From Geobacteraceae bacterium (GTDB lineage Bacteria > Desulfobacterota > Desulfuromonadia > Geobacterales > Geobacteraceae): DNA of 26,649 bases. Both the position numbers and the translations under genes were made by a program. Below the pieces are notes generated by a model. The model made no database searches, was not told where the DNA came from, and was given only the letters and a program-made list of their open reading frames with translations. Below, piece by piece: positions 13,785 to 22,397 of the stretch. The stretch spans positions 1 to 26,649 of the forward strand of contig JAAZOO010000301.1 of NCBI GenBank assembly GCA_012797715.1, written 5' to 3'. Position 1 is the stretch's first letter; every line of letters starts with the position of its first letter.

Positions 13785-15566
13785 ATGAAAGAAATCCTTT
13801 CCGGAAATGAAGCGATAGCCCGCGGGGCATACGAGGCCGGGGTCATGGTCGCAACAGCATATCCGGGCACCCCTTCTACGGAGATTCTGGAAAACATCAT
13901 TCGGTACAATGAAGTCGACGCCTCCTGGTCGCCCAATGAAAAGGTCGCGTTGGAGGTTGCCATGGGCGCCTCGTTCGCCGGGGCGCGCACTCTGGTCGCC
14001 ATGAAGCACGTGGGCGTCAACGTTGCCGCGGATCCCCTGTTCACCCTCTCCTACACCGGAATCAAGGGAGGTCTCGTTCTCGTTACCGCCGATGACCCGG
14101 AAATGCATTCTTCCCAGAATGAGCAGGACAACCGCAACTACGCCAAGTTCGCAAAGGTCCCCATGCTGGAACCGGCCGACTCCCGCGAATGCAAGGAATT
14201 CACGCGGCTGGCCTTGGAGCTTTCCGAGGCGTACGACACGCCGGTCATGCTCCGCACCACGACCCGCATCTCCCACAGCAAGTCCATCGTGGAACTGGAA
14301 AACCGTGTCAGCGGGCTCCCTGCCCCAGCCCTCGTGTCCAACGCAGCGAAGCAGGTAATGCTCCCTACCAACGCCAAGGTCCGTCACCCCCTGGTGGAAG
14401 CCCGCATGGCAAAACTCGCCGAGGCGGCCAACTCCATGGCTGTCAACCGCATGGAGATGCGTGATACCGCGATGGGAATCATCACCTCGGGCGTCTGCTA
14501 CCAGTACGTGAGAGAGGTGTTCCCGAACGTCTCCACCTTGAAGCTGGGACTGGTCAACCCGCTTCCGCTTTCCCTCATCCGCGACTTTGCCGCAAAGGTC
14601 GACCGCCTGTTCGTGGTGGAAGAACTGGACCCCTGCATCGAGGAACAGGTGAAAGCCCTGGGAATCCCCGTTTCCGGCAAGGATTTTCTGCCCCTGTGCG
14701 GAGAGCTCTCGCCCGGCAGGATACGCGCCGCATTCGCCTCCATCGGTGTCGGCACTGAAAAAGCTTCCATGCCGGTGGGAGAGGCATTGGCTCCGACTCT
14801 TCCGGGGAGGCCGCCCAACATGTGTCCGGGCTGCCCGCACCGCGGAGTCTTCTACGCCCTCAATAGGCTCAAGGCCTACGTTACCGGCGATATCGGCTGT
14901 TATACCCTGGGTTTCCTACCCCCGCTATCCTCCATGGAAACCTGCGTCTGCATGGGCGCATCCATCGGCAATGCCACCGGAGCGGTTAAGGTGGTTCCCG
15001 AGGAGGAAAAAAGAAAGGTCGTTGCGGTGATCGGTGATTCCACCTTTTTCCACAGCGGTGTCACCGGACTCATGGACATGGTCTACAACAAAGCTCCGTC
15101 AACGGTGGTGATTCTCGATAATCGCATTACCGCCATGACAGGTCGCCAGGACAACCCGGCCTCAGGCTATACCCTCATGAACGAACCGGCGCACAAAGTC
15201 GATATCCCTCTCCTGTGCTCCTCACTGGGCGTAAAGCATGTCCGCGTGGTCAATCCCTACGACCTGGAAGAAACAAAGCAGGCGCTCAAAGAAGAGATGG
15301 AGCGCCCCGAGACATCGGTCATTATTACCGACAAGCCCTGCGTGCTCATCAAGCGGGAAGGCGTATTCCAGCGCGGGCCTTTGTGCTCGGTAGACGTGGA
15401 GGCATGTATCGGGTGCCGCGCCTGTCTCGGCCTGGGTTGCCCGGCTATCCAGTGGCGGCCCGCCGAAGGGAAGAAAGGGGTTCCGTTTATCGATGCGGGT
15501 CTCTGTACCGGGTGTGACGTCTGCCGGCAACTCTGCACGTTCAACGCGATCAGGAGGGCGCAATGA
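13785..15566 (+). CDS. iorA: indolepyruvate ferredoxin oxidoreductase, alpha subunit
   Basis: A 593-residue subunit of the 2-oxoacid:ferredoxin oxidoreductase family. The N-terminal domain opens with LSGNEAIARGAYEAG and ATAYPGTPSTE. The TPP-binding domain contains CPGCPHRGVFYAL and the GDIG...GDSTFFHSG region. A C-terminal ferredoxin-like tail has two cysteine clusters (CIGCRACLGLGC and CTGCDVCRQLC) for two 4Fe-4S clusters. With IorB it oxidatively decarboxylates aryl-pyruvates (from Trp, Phe, Tyr) to aryl-acetyl-CoA, reducing ferredoxin; the reverse reductive carboxylation also occurs in anaerobes. The ATG at 13785 has AGGAGG upstream and lies downstream of the promoter. The longer in-frame opening from 13668 would start upstream of the predicted transcript. 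Confidence 0.96.
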   Translation: MKEILSGNEAIARGAYEAGVMVATAYPGTPSTEILENIIRYNEVDASWSPNEKVALEVAMGASFAGARTLVAMKHVGVNVAADPLFTLSYTGIKGGLVLVTADDPEMHSSQNEQDNRNYAKFAKVPMLEPADSRECKEFTRLALELSEAYDTPVMLRTTTRISHSKSIVELENRVSGLPAPALVSNAAKQVMLPTNAKVRHPLVEARMAKLAEAANSMAVNRMEMRDTAMGIITSGVCYQYVREVFPNVSTLKLGLVNPLPLSLIRDFAAKVDRLFVVEELDPCIEEQVKALGIPVSGKDFLPLCGELSPGRIRAAFASIGVGTEKASMPVGEALAPTLPGRPPNMCPGCPHRGVFYALNRLKAYVTGDIGCYTLGFLPPLSSMETCVCMGASIGNATGAVKVVPEEEKRKVVAVIGDSTFFHSGVTGLMDMVYNKAPSTVVILDNRITAMTGRQDNPASGYTLMNEPAHKVDIPLLCSSLGVKHVRVVNPYDLEETKQALKEEMERPETSVIITDKPCVLIKREGVFQRGPLCSVDVEACIGCRACLGLGCPAIQWRPAEGKKGVPFIDAGLCTGCDVCRQLCTFNAIRRAQ

Positions 15567-16141
15567 GTGACAAGGTAACCAATCTGCTTCTGGTCGGCGT
15601 TGGCGGCCAGGGGATCCTCCTGGCATCGGAGATCCTGTCCGAGACCTTCATGCTGGCCGGTTTCGACGTAAAGAAGAGCGAGATTCACGGCATGTCCCAG
15701 CGTGGGGGGAGCGTCGTCTCCCATGTACGCTACGGGCGGGAGGTCTTCTCTCCCATCGTACCGGAAGGGGAGGGTGACATCCTTTTCGGTTTCGAGCTGA
15801 TGGAAACCTGCCGCTATCTACCCCTCCTGAAGCCGGGCGGCACGGTGGTCGCCAACGATCTGCGCATCCCGCCGCCGTCGGTGCTCATGGGAAAAGATGT
15901 CTATCCGGAAGGTATTGCCGACCGGATAGGGGCCGAATTCCCCGATTTCCTCCTGGTGGACGGTCAGAAACTGGCAATGGAGGCGGGAAATCCCCGTGCC
16001 GCCAACACGGCCCTGCTGGGAGCTGTTTCTCGTCGTCTCGACGTGGCCGAAGACTACTGGCTTCAGGCACTAGAAAAGATGGTTCCCCGCAAGGCCCTGG
16101 AGGTGAACAGGAAGGCCTTCCTGCTGGGGAGAGGTCTCTAA
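15563..16141 (+). CDS. iorB: indolepyruvate ferredoxin oxidoreductase, beta subunit
   Basis: A 192-residue subunit of the gamma-type pyruvate:ferredoxin oxidoreductase domain. The glycine-rich opening LLLVGVGGQGILLAS and the segment IHGMSQRGGSVVSHVR are characteristic of IorB. It partners IorA in the cytoplasmic aryl-pyruvate oxidoreductase. The ATG overlaps the iorA stop as ATGA, so the two subunits are translationally coupled for equal dosage. The length is typical of the stand-alone beta subunit, as opposed to the fused IorAB forms. Confidence 0.95.
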   Translation: MSDKVTNLLLVGVGGQGILLASEILSETFMLAGFDVKKSEIHGMSQRGGSVVSHVRYGREVFSPIVPEGEGDILFGFELMETCRYLPLLKPGGTVVANDLRIPPPSVLMGKDVYPEGIADRIGAEFPDFLLVDGQKLAMEAGNPRAANTALLGAVSRRLDVAEDYWLQALEKMVPRKALEVNRKAFLLGRGL

Positions 16142-16215
16142 CCCCAGCGCTTCGACGTTCTTCGGCGAATTTCCTGCAGCCGTCATGCAATGCCTGTCCT
16201 GAGAGGTAGCAAGAT

Positions 16216-17517
16216 ATGTACTATAATGAGGAATTCGAAACACTGCCGCGGCCCGCTCTCGAAGCCCTTCAACTGAAACGGCTGAAAAGTATGGTGGAAA
16301 GGGTCTGTGCCAAGGTTCCGTTTTACCGTGAGTCATTGGCGAAGGCAGGCATCACACCCCATGACGTCCGATCCCTGGATGACCTGCGCAGGCTCCCCTT
16401 TACTATCAAGCAGGACATGCGTGATGCGTATCCCTACGGCCTTTTTTCCGCGCCCATGGAAGATATCGTCCGTATCCACGCTTCGTCCGGGACCACCGGA
16501 AAGCCGACGGTTGTCGGCTACACCCAGAAGGATATTGACATATGGTCTGAATTGATGGCCCGGTCATTTGTCGCTGCCGGGGTGCACCGGGGCGATATTA
16601 TCCACAACTCGTACGGGTACGGCCTTTTCACAGGCGGCCTCGGCGCCCACTACGGCGCGGAAAAGCTTGGTGCCTCGGTCATTCCCATGTCCGGCGGTAA
16701 TACGAAGAGGCAAATCCTGATCATGAAGGATTTCGGCTCCACGGTCCTGACCTGTACCCCTTCCTATTCCCTCTATCTGGCGGAATCGGCCGGAGAAGAA
16801 GGTGTGGACATCCGGTCTCTGAAACTACGAGTCGGCATCTTCGGCGCCGAGCCCTGGTCGGAATCCATGCGGGGCGAAATAGAGGAAAAGCTGAACCTCA
16901 GCGCCATCGACATCTACGGACTTTCAGAAATCATGGGACCGGGTGTCGCCATTGAGTGCCAAAAGGCAAAGCACGGTCTGCATATCTGGGAGGACCACTT
17001 TATCCCCGAGATCATCAATCCCGAGACCGGAGAACCGGTAGCGGAAGGGGAAAAGGGCGAACTGGTGATTACCACCATTACCAAGGAAGGTATTCCGCTC
17101 CTCAGATACCGAACCCGCGACATCACCAGCATAAGCTACGAACCGTGCGCGTGCGGCCGCACCCATGCCCGCATTGCCCGAATGAGCGGCCGGAGCGACG
17201 ACATGCTCATCATCCGCGGCGTTAATGTGTTCCCATCCCAGATTGAGTCTATTCTCATGAAAATCGAGGGAGTTGAGCCGCACTACCTCCTCATCGTGGA
17301 ACGCAAGGATAACCTGGATATCCTGGAAGTACAGGTGGAGGTTGATGAACGGATCTTCTCCGATGAAGTCAAACAGCTTCAGGTCCTTGCCCAGGCCATT
17401 GAGAAAGAAATTAAGGTTCTGCTGGGCATAAGCTGCAAGGTGCGGCTCGTGGAGCCGAAGACCATTGCCCGTAGCGAAGGCAAGGCGCAACGGGTTATCG
17501 ACAAGCGAAAACGGTAG
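16216..17517 (+). CDS. paaK: phenylacetate-CoA ligase (AMP-forming), copy 1
   Basis: A 433-residue member of the ANL adenylating superfamily, PaaK branch. The P-loop ASSGTTGKPTVVGYT, the core IFGAEPWSESMR, YGLSEIMGPGVA and the hinge region RYRTRDIT are all present. The C-terminal RGVNVFPSQIE is typical of PaaK. The enzyme activates aryl-acetates with ATP and CoA; next to iorAB it links free aryl-acetates to the aryl-acetyl-CoA made or used by IOR. Substrate (phenyl-, indolyl- or hydroxyphenyl-acetate) is not resolved. It begins 74 bp after iorB, with GAGAGGT upstream of the ATG. A close paralogue, broken by a stop codon, lies at 24007-25308. Confidence 0.93.
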   Translation: MYYNEEFETLPRPALEALQLKRLKSMVERVCAKVPFYRESLAKAGITPHDVRSLDDLRRLPFTIKQDMRDAYPYGLFSAPMEDIVRIHASSGTTGKPTVVGYTQKDIDIWSELMARSFVAAGVHRGDIIHNSYGYGLFTGGLGAHYGAEKLGASVIPMSGGNTKRQILIMKDFGSTVLTCTPSYSLYLAESAGEEGVDIRSLKLRVGIFGAEPWSESMRGEIEEKLNLSAIDIYGLSEIMGPGVAIECQKAKHGLHIWEDHFIPEIINPETGEPVAEGEKGELVITTITKEGIPLLRYRTRDITSISYEPCACGRTHARIARMSGRSDDMLIIRGVNVFPSQIESILMKIEGVEPHYLLIVERKDNLDILEVQVEVDERIFSDEVKQLQVLAQAIEKEIKVLLGISCKVRLVEPKTIARSEGKAQRVIDKRKR

Positions 17518-17618
17518 AAAGGACCGACGCTTCTGCGAGACACACCGGCGCAGCAATCTCCTTTTTCAGGCCCATGCTGGGAAAGTAGCCGTCAAAAAAA
17601 CGCAAGCAGGGGGTTCCC

Positions 17619-18050
17619 ATGAAAGTCGAACAGATCTCCGTCTTCATAGAAAACAAATCGGGACGCCTCGCCGAGGTGACCGCCATTCTGGGTGATGCCG
17701 GCGTCAACATCCGCGCCTTGTCCTTGGCTGACACCAGTGATTTCGGCATCCTGCGGCTCATTGTCAATGACCGTGAAAAAGCAAAGCAGGTGCTGAAAGA
17801 AAAGGGTTTCACCGTCAGCAAAACCGAAGTGGTTGCCATCGAGGTGCCGGACAGGCCGGGCGGCCTTTCCGAGATACTTCAAGCCCTTGACAGTGCATCG
17901 ATAAATGTCGAGTACATGTATGCCTTTGTTGAACGATGCGGTGAAAACGCGGTCATTATTTTCCGTTTCGACGAAACGGAAAAAGCTATTGAGACGTTAA
18001 CGAAAAAAGGCTTCAACATCCTTGAGGGAGAACGGTTGTATCGCATGTAA
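17619..18050 (+). CDS. tandem ACT-domain protein
   Basis: A 143-residue protein made of two ACT domains and nothing else: residues 1-68 open with ISVFIENKSGRLAEVTAIL, and residues 69-143 contain AIEVPDRPGGLSEILQAL. Both halves show the ligand-loop pattern (N/D-x-x-G-x-L) before the first helix. ACT domains bind amino acids and act as allosteric sensors. Stand-alone ACT-ACT proteins next to PaaK and IOR are common in anaerobes, so this probably senses an aromatic or branched-chain amino acid and modulates an enzyme or the transporter of this locus. The partner is unknown. GGGGG precedes the ATG; the gene sits between paaK and livK. Confidence 0.9.
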   Translation: MKVEQISVFIENKSGRLAEVTAILGDAGVNIRALSLADTSDFGILRLIVNDREKAKQVLKEKGFTVSKTEVVAIEVPDRPGGLSEILQALDSASINVEYMYAFVERCGENAVIIFRFDETEKAIETLTKKGFNILEGERLYRM

Positions 18051-18093
18051 CTTCCCCCGGGAAATTTTTATTTTTGTTTGCATTGGAGGATCT

Positions 18094-19236
18094 ATGGGAA
18101 GGTTCGTCATGAGTGCGCTTGCCGCACTGGTTGTCGTGGTATGTGCGACTGCCGCGTCGGCGGGGTCCACCATCAGAATCGGCGGTCTGTTTGCGGTCAC
18201 CGGTCCTGCGTCGTTCCTGGGTGAGCCGGAGAGAAACACGCTGGAAATGCTGGTTAGGGAGACAAATGCGAAGGGAGGGATACAGGGATCCAGAATCGAG
18301 CTTTTCGTCTACGATACCCAGGGGGACGCCACCAAGGCCGTGCAGCTTGCAACAAAGCTGATAAAGAATGACAAGGTCGTCGCCATTATCGGACCGAGCA
18401 CGACAGGGGAATCCCTGGCTGTGATACCGGTTGCGGAAAGGGAAGGGATTCCCCTCGTGTCGTGTGCGGCCGGCATCAAGATCACCGAGCCCGTCAAGAA
18501 ATGGATATTCAAAACTCCTGCCAATGACCAGGTCGCCGCGGAAAAAATATTCAACTACGCTGCAAAGCTTAAACAGAAAAGGATAGCAATCATAACGGTA
18601 TCCGACTCGTATGGTTCCTCCGGCCGCGAGCAGCTTAAAGCACTTGCCGCAAAGAAGGGGTTCACGATTGTTGCCGACGAGGTCTATTCCCCCAAAGATA
18701 CCGATATGACCCCCCAGCTCACCAAGATTCGAGGCGCCAACCCGGACGCCATCATCTGCTGGGGCACGAATCCCGGACCGGCGGTTGTCACGCGCAACCT
18801 GAAGCAACTGGGGATCACTATCCCCCTTTACCAGAGTCATGGTGTTGCGTCCAAGAAGTTTATCGAGTTGGCGGGGGCCGCTGCTGCCGAAGGCGTGACG
18901 CTGCCGGCGGGAAAACTTGCCATCTACGATATCCTGCCGAAAAACGATCCGCAGGCGCGACTCCTCAGGGAATACGATCAGGCCTATCAAAAGAACTACA
19001 AGGTCGAGGCCTCGACTTTCGGAGGATACGCCTATGACGGTTACCGGCTGATCGTGGAGGCGATAAAGAAATCCGGAGCGACGCCGGAAAAGATTCGGGC
19101 CGGACTGGAAAACACCAAGAGGATGGTGGGCGTTTCAGGAATTTTCACCCTGTCGCCGACAGATCACAACGGTCTTGACCTATCGGCATTCGAAATGGTA
19201 CGGGTATCCCGGGGAGACTGGGTCCTGGCTCACTGA
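18094..19236 (+). CDS. livK: branched-chain/aromatic amino acid ABC transporter substrate-binding protein, copy 1
   Basis: A 380-residue periplasmic binding protein of the Leu/Ile/Val type (type I fold). Residues 1-23 form a signal peptide ending ...ATAASA with cleavage before Gly; there is no lipobox cysteine, so it should be soluble in the periplasm of a Gram-negative cell. The mature part opens TIRIGGLFAVTGPASFLGEP and has IIGPSTTGESLAVIPVAE, a segment that lines the ligand site in this fold. The ATG at 18094 follows GGAGGA; an open frame further upstream lacks a signal peptide. It delivers a hydrophobic amino acid or related acid to LivHMGF. It is closely similar to the next gene along its whole length. 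Confidence 0.93.
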   Translation: MGRFVMSALAALVVVVCATAASAGSTIRIGGLFAVTGPASFLGEPERNTLEMLVRETNAKGGIQGSRIELFVYDTQGDATKAVQLATKLIKNDKVVAIIGPSTTGESLAVIPVAEREGIPLVSCAAGIKITEPVKKWIFKTPANDQVAAEKIFNYAAKLKQKRIAIITVSDSYGSSGREQLKALAAKKGFTIVADEVYSPKDTDMTPQLTKIRGANPDAIICWGTNPGPAVVTRNLKQLGITIPLYQSHGVASKKFIELAGAAAAEGVTLPAGKLAIYDILPKNDPQARLLREYDQAYQKNYKVEASTFGGYAYDGYRLIVEAIKKSGATPEKIRAGLENTKRMVGVSGIFTLSPTDHNGLDLSAFEMVRVSRGDWVLAH

Positions 19237-19268
19237 TCAGCATCCGCCTGATGCCAATGGAGGGAAAA

Positions 19269-20411
19269 ATGGTGAAGAAAACATCTAACGGTTTCATGTT
19301 TCTCGTGATTTTCCTCGTTCTGTCAGCGGGCACGGTTTTCGCCGCGCCTCCCATCAAGATAGGCGGCCTGTTTTCGGTAACGGGTCCTGCCTCGTTCCTT
19401 GGCGAACCCGAACGGAATACCGCCCAGATGGTCGCGGATCAGATAAACGCCGCCGGCGGAATCAAGGGACGCACGGTTGAACTCATCGCCTATGACACGC
19501 AGGGTGATGCGACCAAGGCCGTCCAGGCCGCGACGCGTCTGGTGAAAGAGGGAGTTGTGGCAATCATCGGTCCCAGCACGACCGGCGATTCGATGGCAGT
19601 CATTCCTGTCGTGGAGAGGGCGAAGATTCCCCTGATTTCGTGCGCTGCCGGGATTAAGATCACCGAGCCGGTTAAGCCGTGGGTTTTCAAAACGGCACAG
19701 AATGATTATCTGGCTGTGGCAAAGATATATGAGGATCTGGTCAAGAGAAAGATGACCCGGGTCGCACTCCTTACCGTTTCCGACTCGTTCGGATCCTCCG
19801 GCAGGGAACAGCTCAAGGCGCTTGCAACCAAGTACGGAATAACTATTGTTTCCGATGACACCTACGGCCCGAAGGATACCGACATGACGCCTCAATTGAC
19901 CAAGATCCGCTCAGGTCAGGCACAGGCGCTCGTTTGCTGGGGCACGAACCCCGGACCCGCGATTGTTGCCAGGAACGCCCGTCAGCTCGGTCTCAAAATC
20001 CCCCTCTACATGAGTCACGGCGTCTCATCCAAGAAATTCATCGCGCTTGCAGGGGACGCTTCCGAAGGGATTGTGCTCCCCTCGGGAAGGGTGCTGGTTG
20101 CCGATCTTTTGCCGAAATCCGACAAGCAGAAAAGATCCCTCCTTGCCTTTGTCCAGGAGTACCAAAAACGATTCAATGCTGAAGGAGACCATTTCGGCGG
20201 ACATGCCTGGGATGCAATGATGCTCTTGAAAGGTGCTATGGAAAGAGGCGGCGCCACACCTGCAGCAATCAGGGCGCAGCTGGAAAAGACCCGCAACTTC
20301 GCAGGAATCGGAGGGGTTTTCAACTACAGTCCCACCGACCACAGCGGTCTTACGAAAGATGCTTTTGTCCTGGTGCAGGTTAAAGGGAAGGACTGGGTTC
20401 TGGTCAAATAG
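19269..20411 (+). CDS. livK: branched-chain/aromatic amino acid ABC transporter substrate-binding protein, copy 2
   Basis: A 380-residue paralogue of the preceding gene, of identical predicted length, with blocks conserved throughout (GPASFLGEPERNT, YDTQGDATKAVQ, SCAAGIKITEPVK, YGPKDTDMTPQLTKIR). A signal peptide ends near ...LSAGTVFA. Tandem copies suggest either dosage or two ligand ranges feeding one permease. The start is among clustered codons: ATG at 19251, 19257 and 19269, and GTG at 19272. I chose 19269 because GGAGGG lies just upstream and overlaps the earlier ATGs; GTG at 19272 has slightly better spacing. The gap to copy 1 is 32 bp. An intrinsic terminator follows 55 bp after the stop. 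Confidence 0.93.
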   Translation: MVKKTSNGFMFLVIFLVLSAGTVFAAPPIKIGGLFSVTGPASFLGEPERNTAQMVADQINAAGGIKGRTVELIAYDTQGDATKAVQAATRLVKEGVVAIIGPSTTGDSMAVIPVVERAKIPLISCAAGIKITEPVKPWVFKTAQNDYLAVAKIYEDLVKRKMTRVALLTVSDSFGSSGREQLKALATKYGITIVSDDTYGPKDTDMTPQLTKIRSGQAQALVCWGTNPGPAIVARNARQLGLKIPLYMSHGVSSKKFIALAGDASEGIVLPSGRVLVADLLPKSDKQKRSLLAFVQEYQKRFNAEGDHFGGHAWDAMMLLKGAMERGGATPAAIRAQLEKTRNFAGIGGVFNYSPTDHSGLTKDAFVLVQVKGKDWVLVK

Positions 20412-20466
20412 TTTCACATCAGGAACCTCCCCTGTTGCTCTCCTTTTTTTGTCTTTCGGACTGGCT

Positions 20467-20494
20467 GAGACGCCCGTAATGGGCGTCTCTTTTT
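20467..20494 (+). terminator. intrinsic terminator between livK2 and livH
   Basis: A perfect 9-bp stem, GAGACGCCC (20467-20475) with GGGCGTCTC (20481-20489), closed by GTAAT and followed directly by TTTTT. It is the strongest Rho-independent terminator in the window. It lies inside an otherwise continuous transport operon. Confidence 0.9.
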
Positions 20495-20538
20495 CTCGCC
20501 TGGAAAAATCGGCGACTCTTTGAGATAAATCGGTAACC

Positions 20539-21417
20539 ATGTCTCATCAGATACTCCAATATGTTCTGTCCGGGCTTTCCACCGGAGCGATTTATTCTCT
20601 AATCGGAATCGGCTTCTCGATTATTTATAATTCAACGGGAATCATCAATTTCGCCCAGGGTGAGTTTGTCATGCTCGGCGGAATCATGACCTGGTTCTTT
20701 CTCTCGATCTTTCAACTTCCGCTCATTGCCTCCATGGTGCTGGCAATAGCGCTGTCAACGGCTGTCGGCGTACTGTTCGAACGTCTCGCTGTTCGCCCTC
20801 TCAGGAACGCGTCTCCCCTGATACTGGTAATCATCACCATCGGGGCCAGCATTCTGATTCGCGGCATCGCCATGCTGCTCTGGGGAAAGGACACCCACTC
20901 CCTCCCCATGTTCACCGGCAGCGATCCCCTGACGGTCGCCGGTGCCACCCTGCTGCCACAGCACCTGTGGATAGTCGGCATAACCCTGTTCATCATCGCG
21001 GTAAACCGGTTCTTTTTTCACCACTGTATCAGCGGCAAGGCCATGCGCGCCTGTTCCCACAACCGGCGCGCAGCAAGCCTCGTCGGAATCGACGTTAAAA
21101 GGATGGTCCTCTTCTCCTTTGCCATCAGTTCCGCGCTGGGTTCGGTTGCAGGCATCATTACGGCTCCTCTGACCATGACATCCTACGACGTAGGTATCAT
21201 GCTGGGACTCAAGGGCTTCTGCGCCGCCATCATCGGCGGCATGAGCAGCGGTATGGCAACGGTATTCGGCGGCCTCCTTCTGGGTGTCCTGGAATCCCTC
21301 GGCGCCGGTATGGTTTCCTCGGGATACAAGGATGCGATCGCCTTCATAATCCTGCTTCTCATCCTTTTCATCAGGCCCCAGGGCCTCTTCAAAAAGTCGG
21401 AAACGGAAAGGGTCTGA
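20539..21417 (+). CDS. livH: branched-chain amino acid ABC transporter permease LivH
   Basis: A 292-residue inner-membrane protein with about eight hydrophobic segments. The opening LQYVLSGLSTGAIYSLIGIG and the following NFAQGEFVMLGG are characteristic of LivH. Near the end, GLKGFCAAIIGGMSSGMATVFGG is the loop that contacts the ATPases. It forms the transmembrane channel together with LivM. The ribosome site before ATG 20539 is weak (CGGTAACC). There is no recognisable promoter after the terminator at 20467-20494, so expression probably depends on read-through. Confidence 0.95.
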   Translation: MSHQILQYVLSGLSTGAIYSLIGIGFSIIYNSTGIINFAQGEFVMLGGIMTWFFLSIFQLPLIASMVLAIALSTAVGVLFERLAVRPLRNASPLILVIITIGASILIRGIAMLLWGKDTHSLPMFTGSDPLTVAGATLLPQHLWIVGITLFIIAVNRFFFHHCISGKAMRACSHNRRAASLVGIDVKRMVLFSFAISSALGSVAGIITAPLTMTSYDVGIMLGLKGFCAAIIGGMSSGMATVFGGLLLGVLESLGAGMVSSGYKDAIAFIILLLILFIRPQGLFKKSETERV

Positions 21418-21425
21418 CCTGAACC

Positions 21426-22397
21426 ATGGGCAGCGAACGTACGAATCTCTTCAAATTTGTCTTGTTCTCCGGTTCCGTTCTTCTGGCGCCGCTCCTGTTT
21501 TCGGGAGGATACCTGATGAACGTGCTGGTATTCGTCGGCATCAACACCATGCTTGCGGTGGCATTGAACCTTCTTCTCGGGTATGCGGGGCAGATATCCC
21601 TGGGGCAAGCGGCCTTTTTCGGCCTCGGGGCATATATATCCGGTGTCGCCACAGCAACATATGGAATGAATACCTGGGCCGCACTGGGAAGTGCGGCGGC
21701 GGTCGTCGGTCTTGTTGCATTTGCCATCGGTTTTCCCATCCTGAAGCTGAAGGGGCATTACCTGGCCATGGCCACTCTCGGGTTCGGCATCATCGTCTAT
21801 ATCGCATTCAACGAGACCGTCGAACTGACAGGCGGCCCTTCCGGGCTCACCGGCATTCCCACATTCTCGGCCGGGTCCGTACAGTTCGACAGCGACGTGA
21901 AAAACTACTACCTCATATGGGGGTTTGCCCGGATGACGATGCTTCTCAGCGTCAACCTCGTTAACTCCCGTATCGGCAGGGCCCTCAGGGCCATACACGA
22001 CTCCGAAGTGGCCGCCCGCGTCATGGGAGTCAACGCCCGGCTGCTGAAAGTGCAGATATTCACCCTTTCAGCGGTTATTTCTTCCGTCGCAGGGAGTCTC
22101 TATGCCCATACCATGACCTTCCTGTCCCCTGCGTCCTTCGGATTCAATTTTTCCGTCGAGCTCCTCACCATGGTGGTCATCGGAGGATTGGGAAGCGTAT
22201 ACGGCTCCTTCCTCGGAGCGGCGCTTCTAACCCTTCTTCCCGAATTTCTGCGCACCTTTCAGGACTACGATATCGTTGCGTACGGTCTTTTGCTGATACT
22301 GATGACCATGTACATGCCCGGCGGTCTGGTGAGAATTCCCGCGTTCATTTCACCGATACTGGCAAAGATTGTGGCAGGAGTCGGCAAACATGCTTAG
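21426..22397 (+). CDS. livM: branched-chain amino acid ABC transporter permease LivM
   Basis: A 323-residue inner-membrane permease, partner of LivH. Characteristic parts are ALNLLLGYAGQISLGQAAFF near the N terminus, FNETVELTGGPSGLTGIP in the middle, and the coupling region TMVVIGGLGSVYGSFLGAAL near the C terminus. It starts eight bases after livH. Its last eight bases overlap the livG start. The length is at the short end for LivM; E. coli LivM is longer at its N terminus. Confidence 0.95.
   Translation: MGSERTNLFKFVLFSGSVLLAPLLFSGGYLMNVLVFVGINTMLAVALNLLLGYAGQISLGQAAFFGLGAYISGVATATYGMNTWAALGSAAAVVGLVAFAIGFPILKLKGHYLAMATLGFGIIVYIAFNETVELTGGPSGLTGIPTFSAGSVQFDSDVKNYYLIWGFARMTMLLSVNLVNSRIGRALRAIHDSEVAARVMGVNARLLKVQIFTLSAVISSVAGSLYAHTMTFLSPASFGFNFSVELLTMVVIGGLGSVYGSFLGAALLTLLPEFLRTFQDYDIVAYGLLLILMTMYMPGGLVRIPAFISPILAKIVAGVGKHA

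Noticed and set aside
13767..14840. Minus-strand open frame of 357 codons opposite iorA
   Set aside because: Composition is His/Gly/Arg-rich with no domain, typical of an antisense shadow of a biased coding sequence.
18051..18076. TTCCCCCGGGAA followed by T-rich sequence before livK1, as a terminator
   Set aside because: The stem would be only four pairs with a four-base loop, too weak to call. The livK1 ribosome site follows closely.
18013..18990. Minus-strand open frame of 325 codons opposite livK1
   Set aside because: Same pattern as other antisense shadows. A similar frame opposite livK2 reflects only the similarity of the sense genes.
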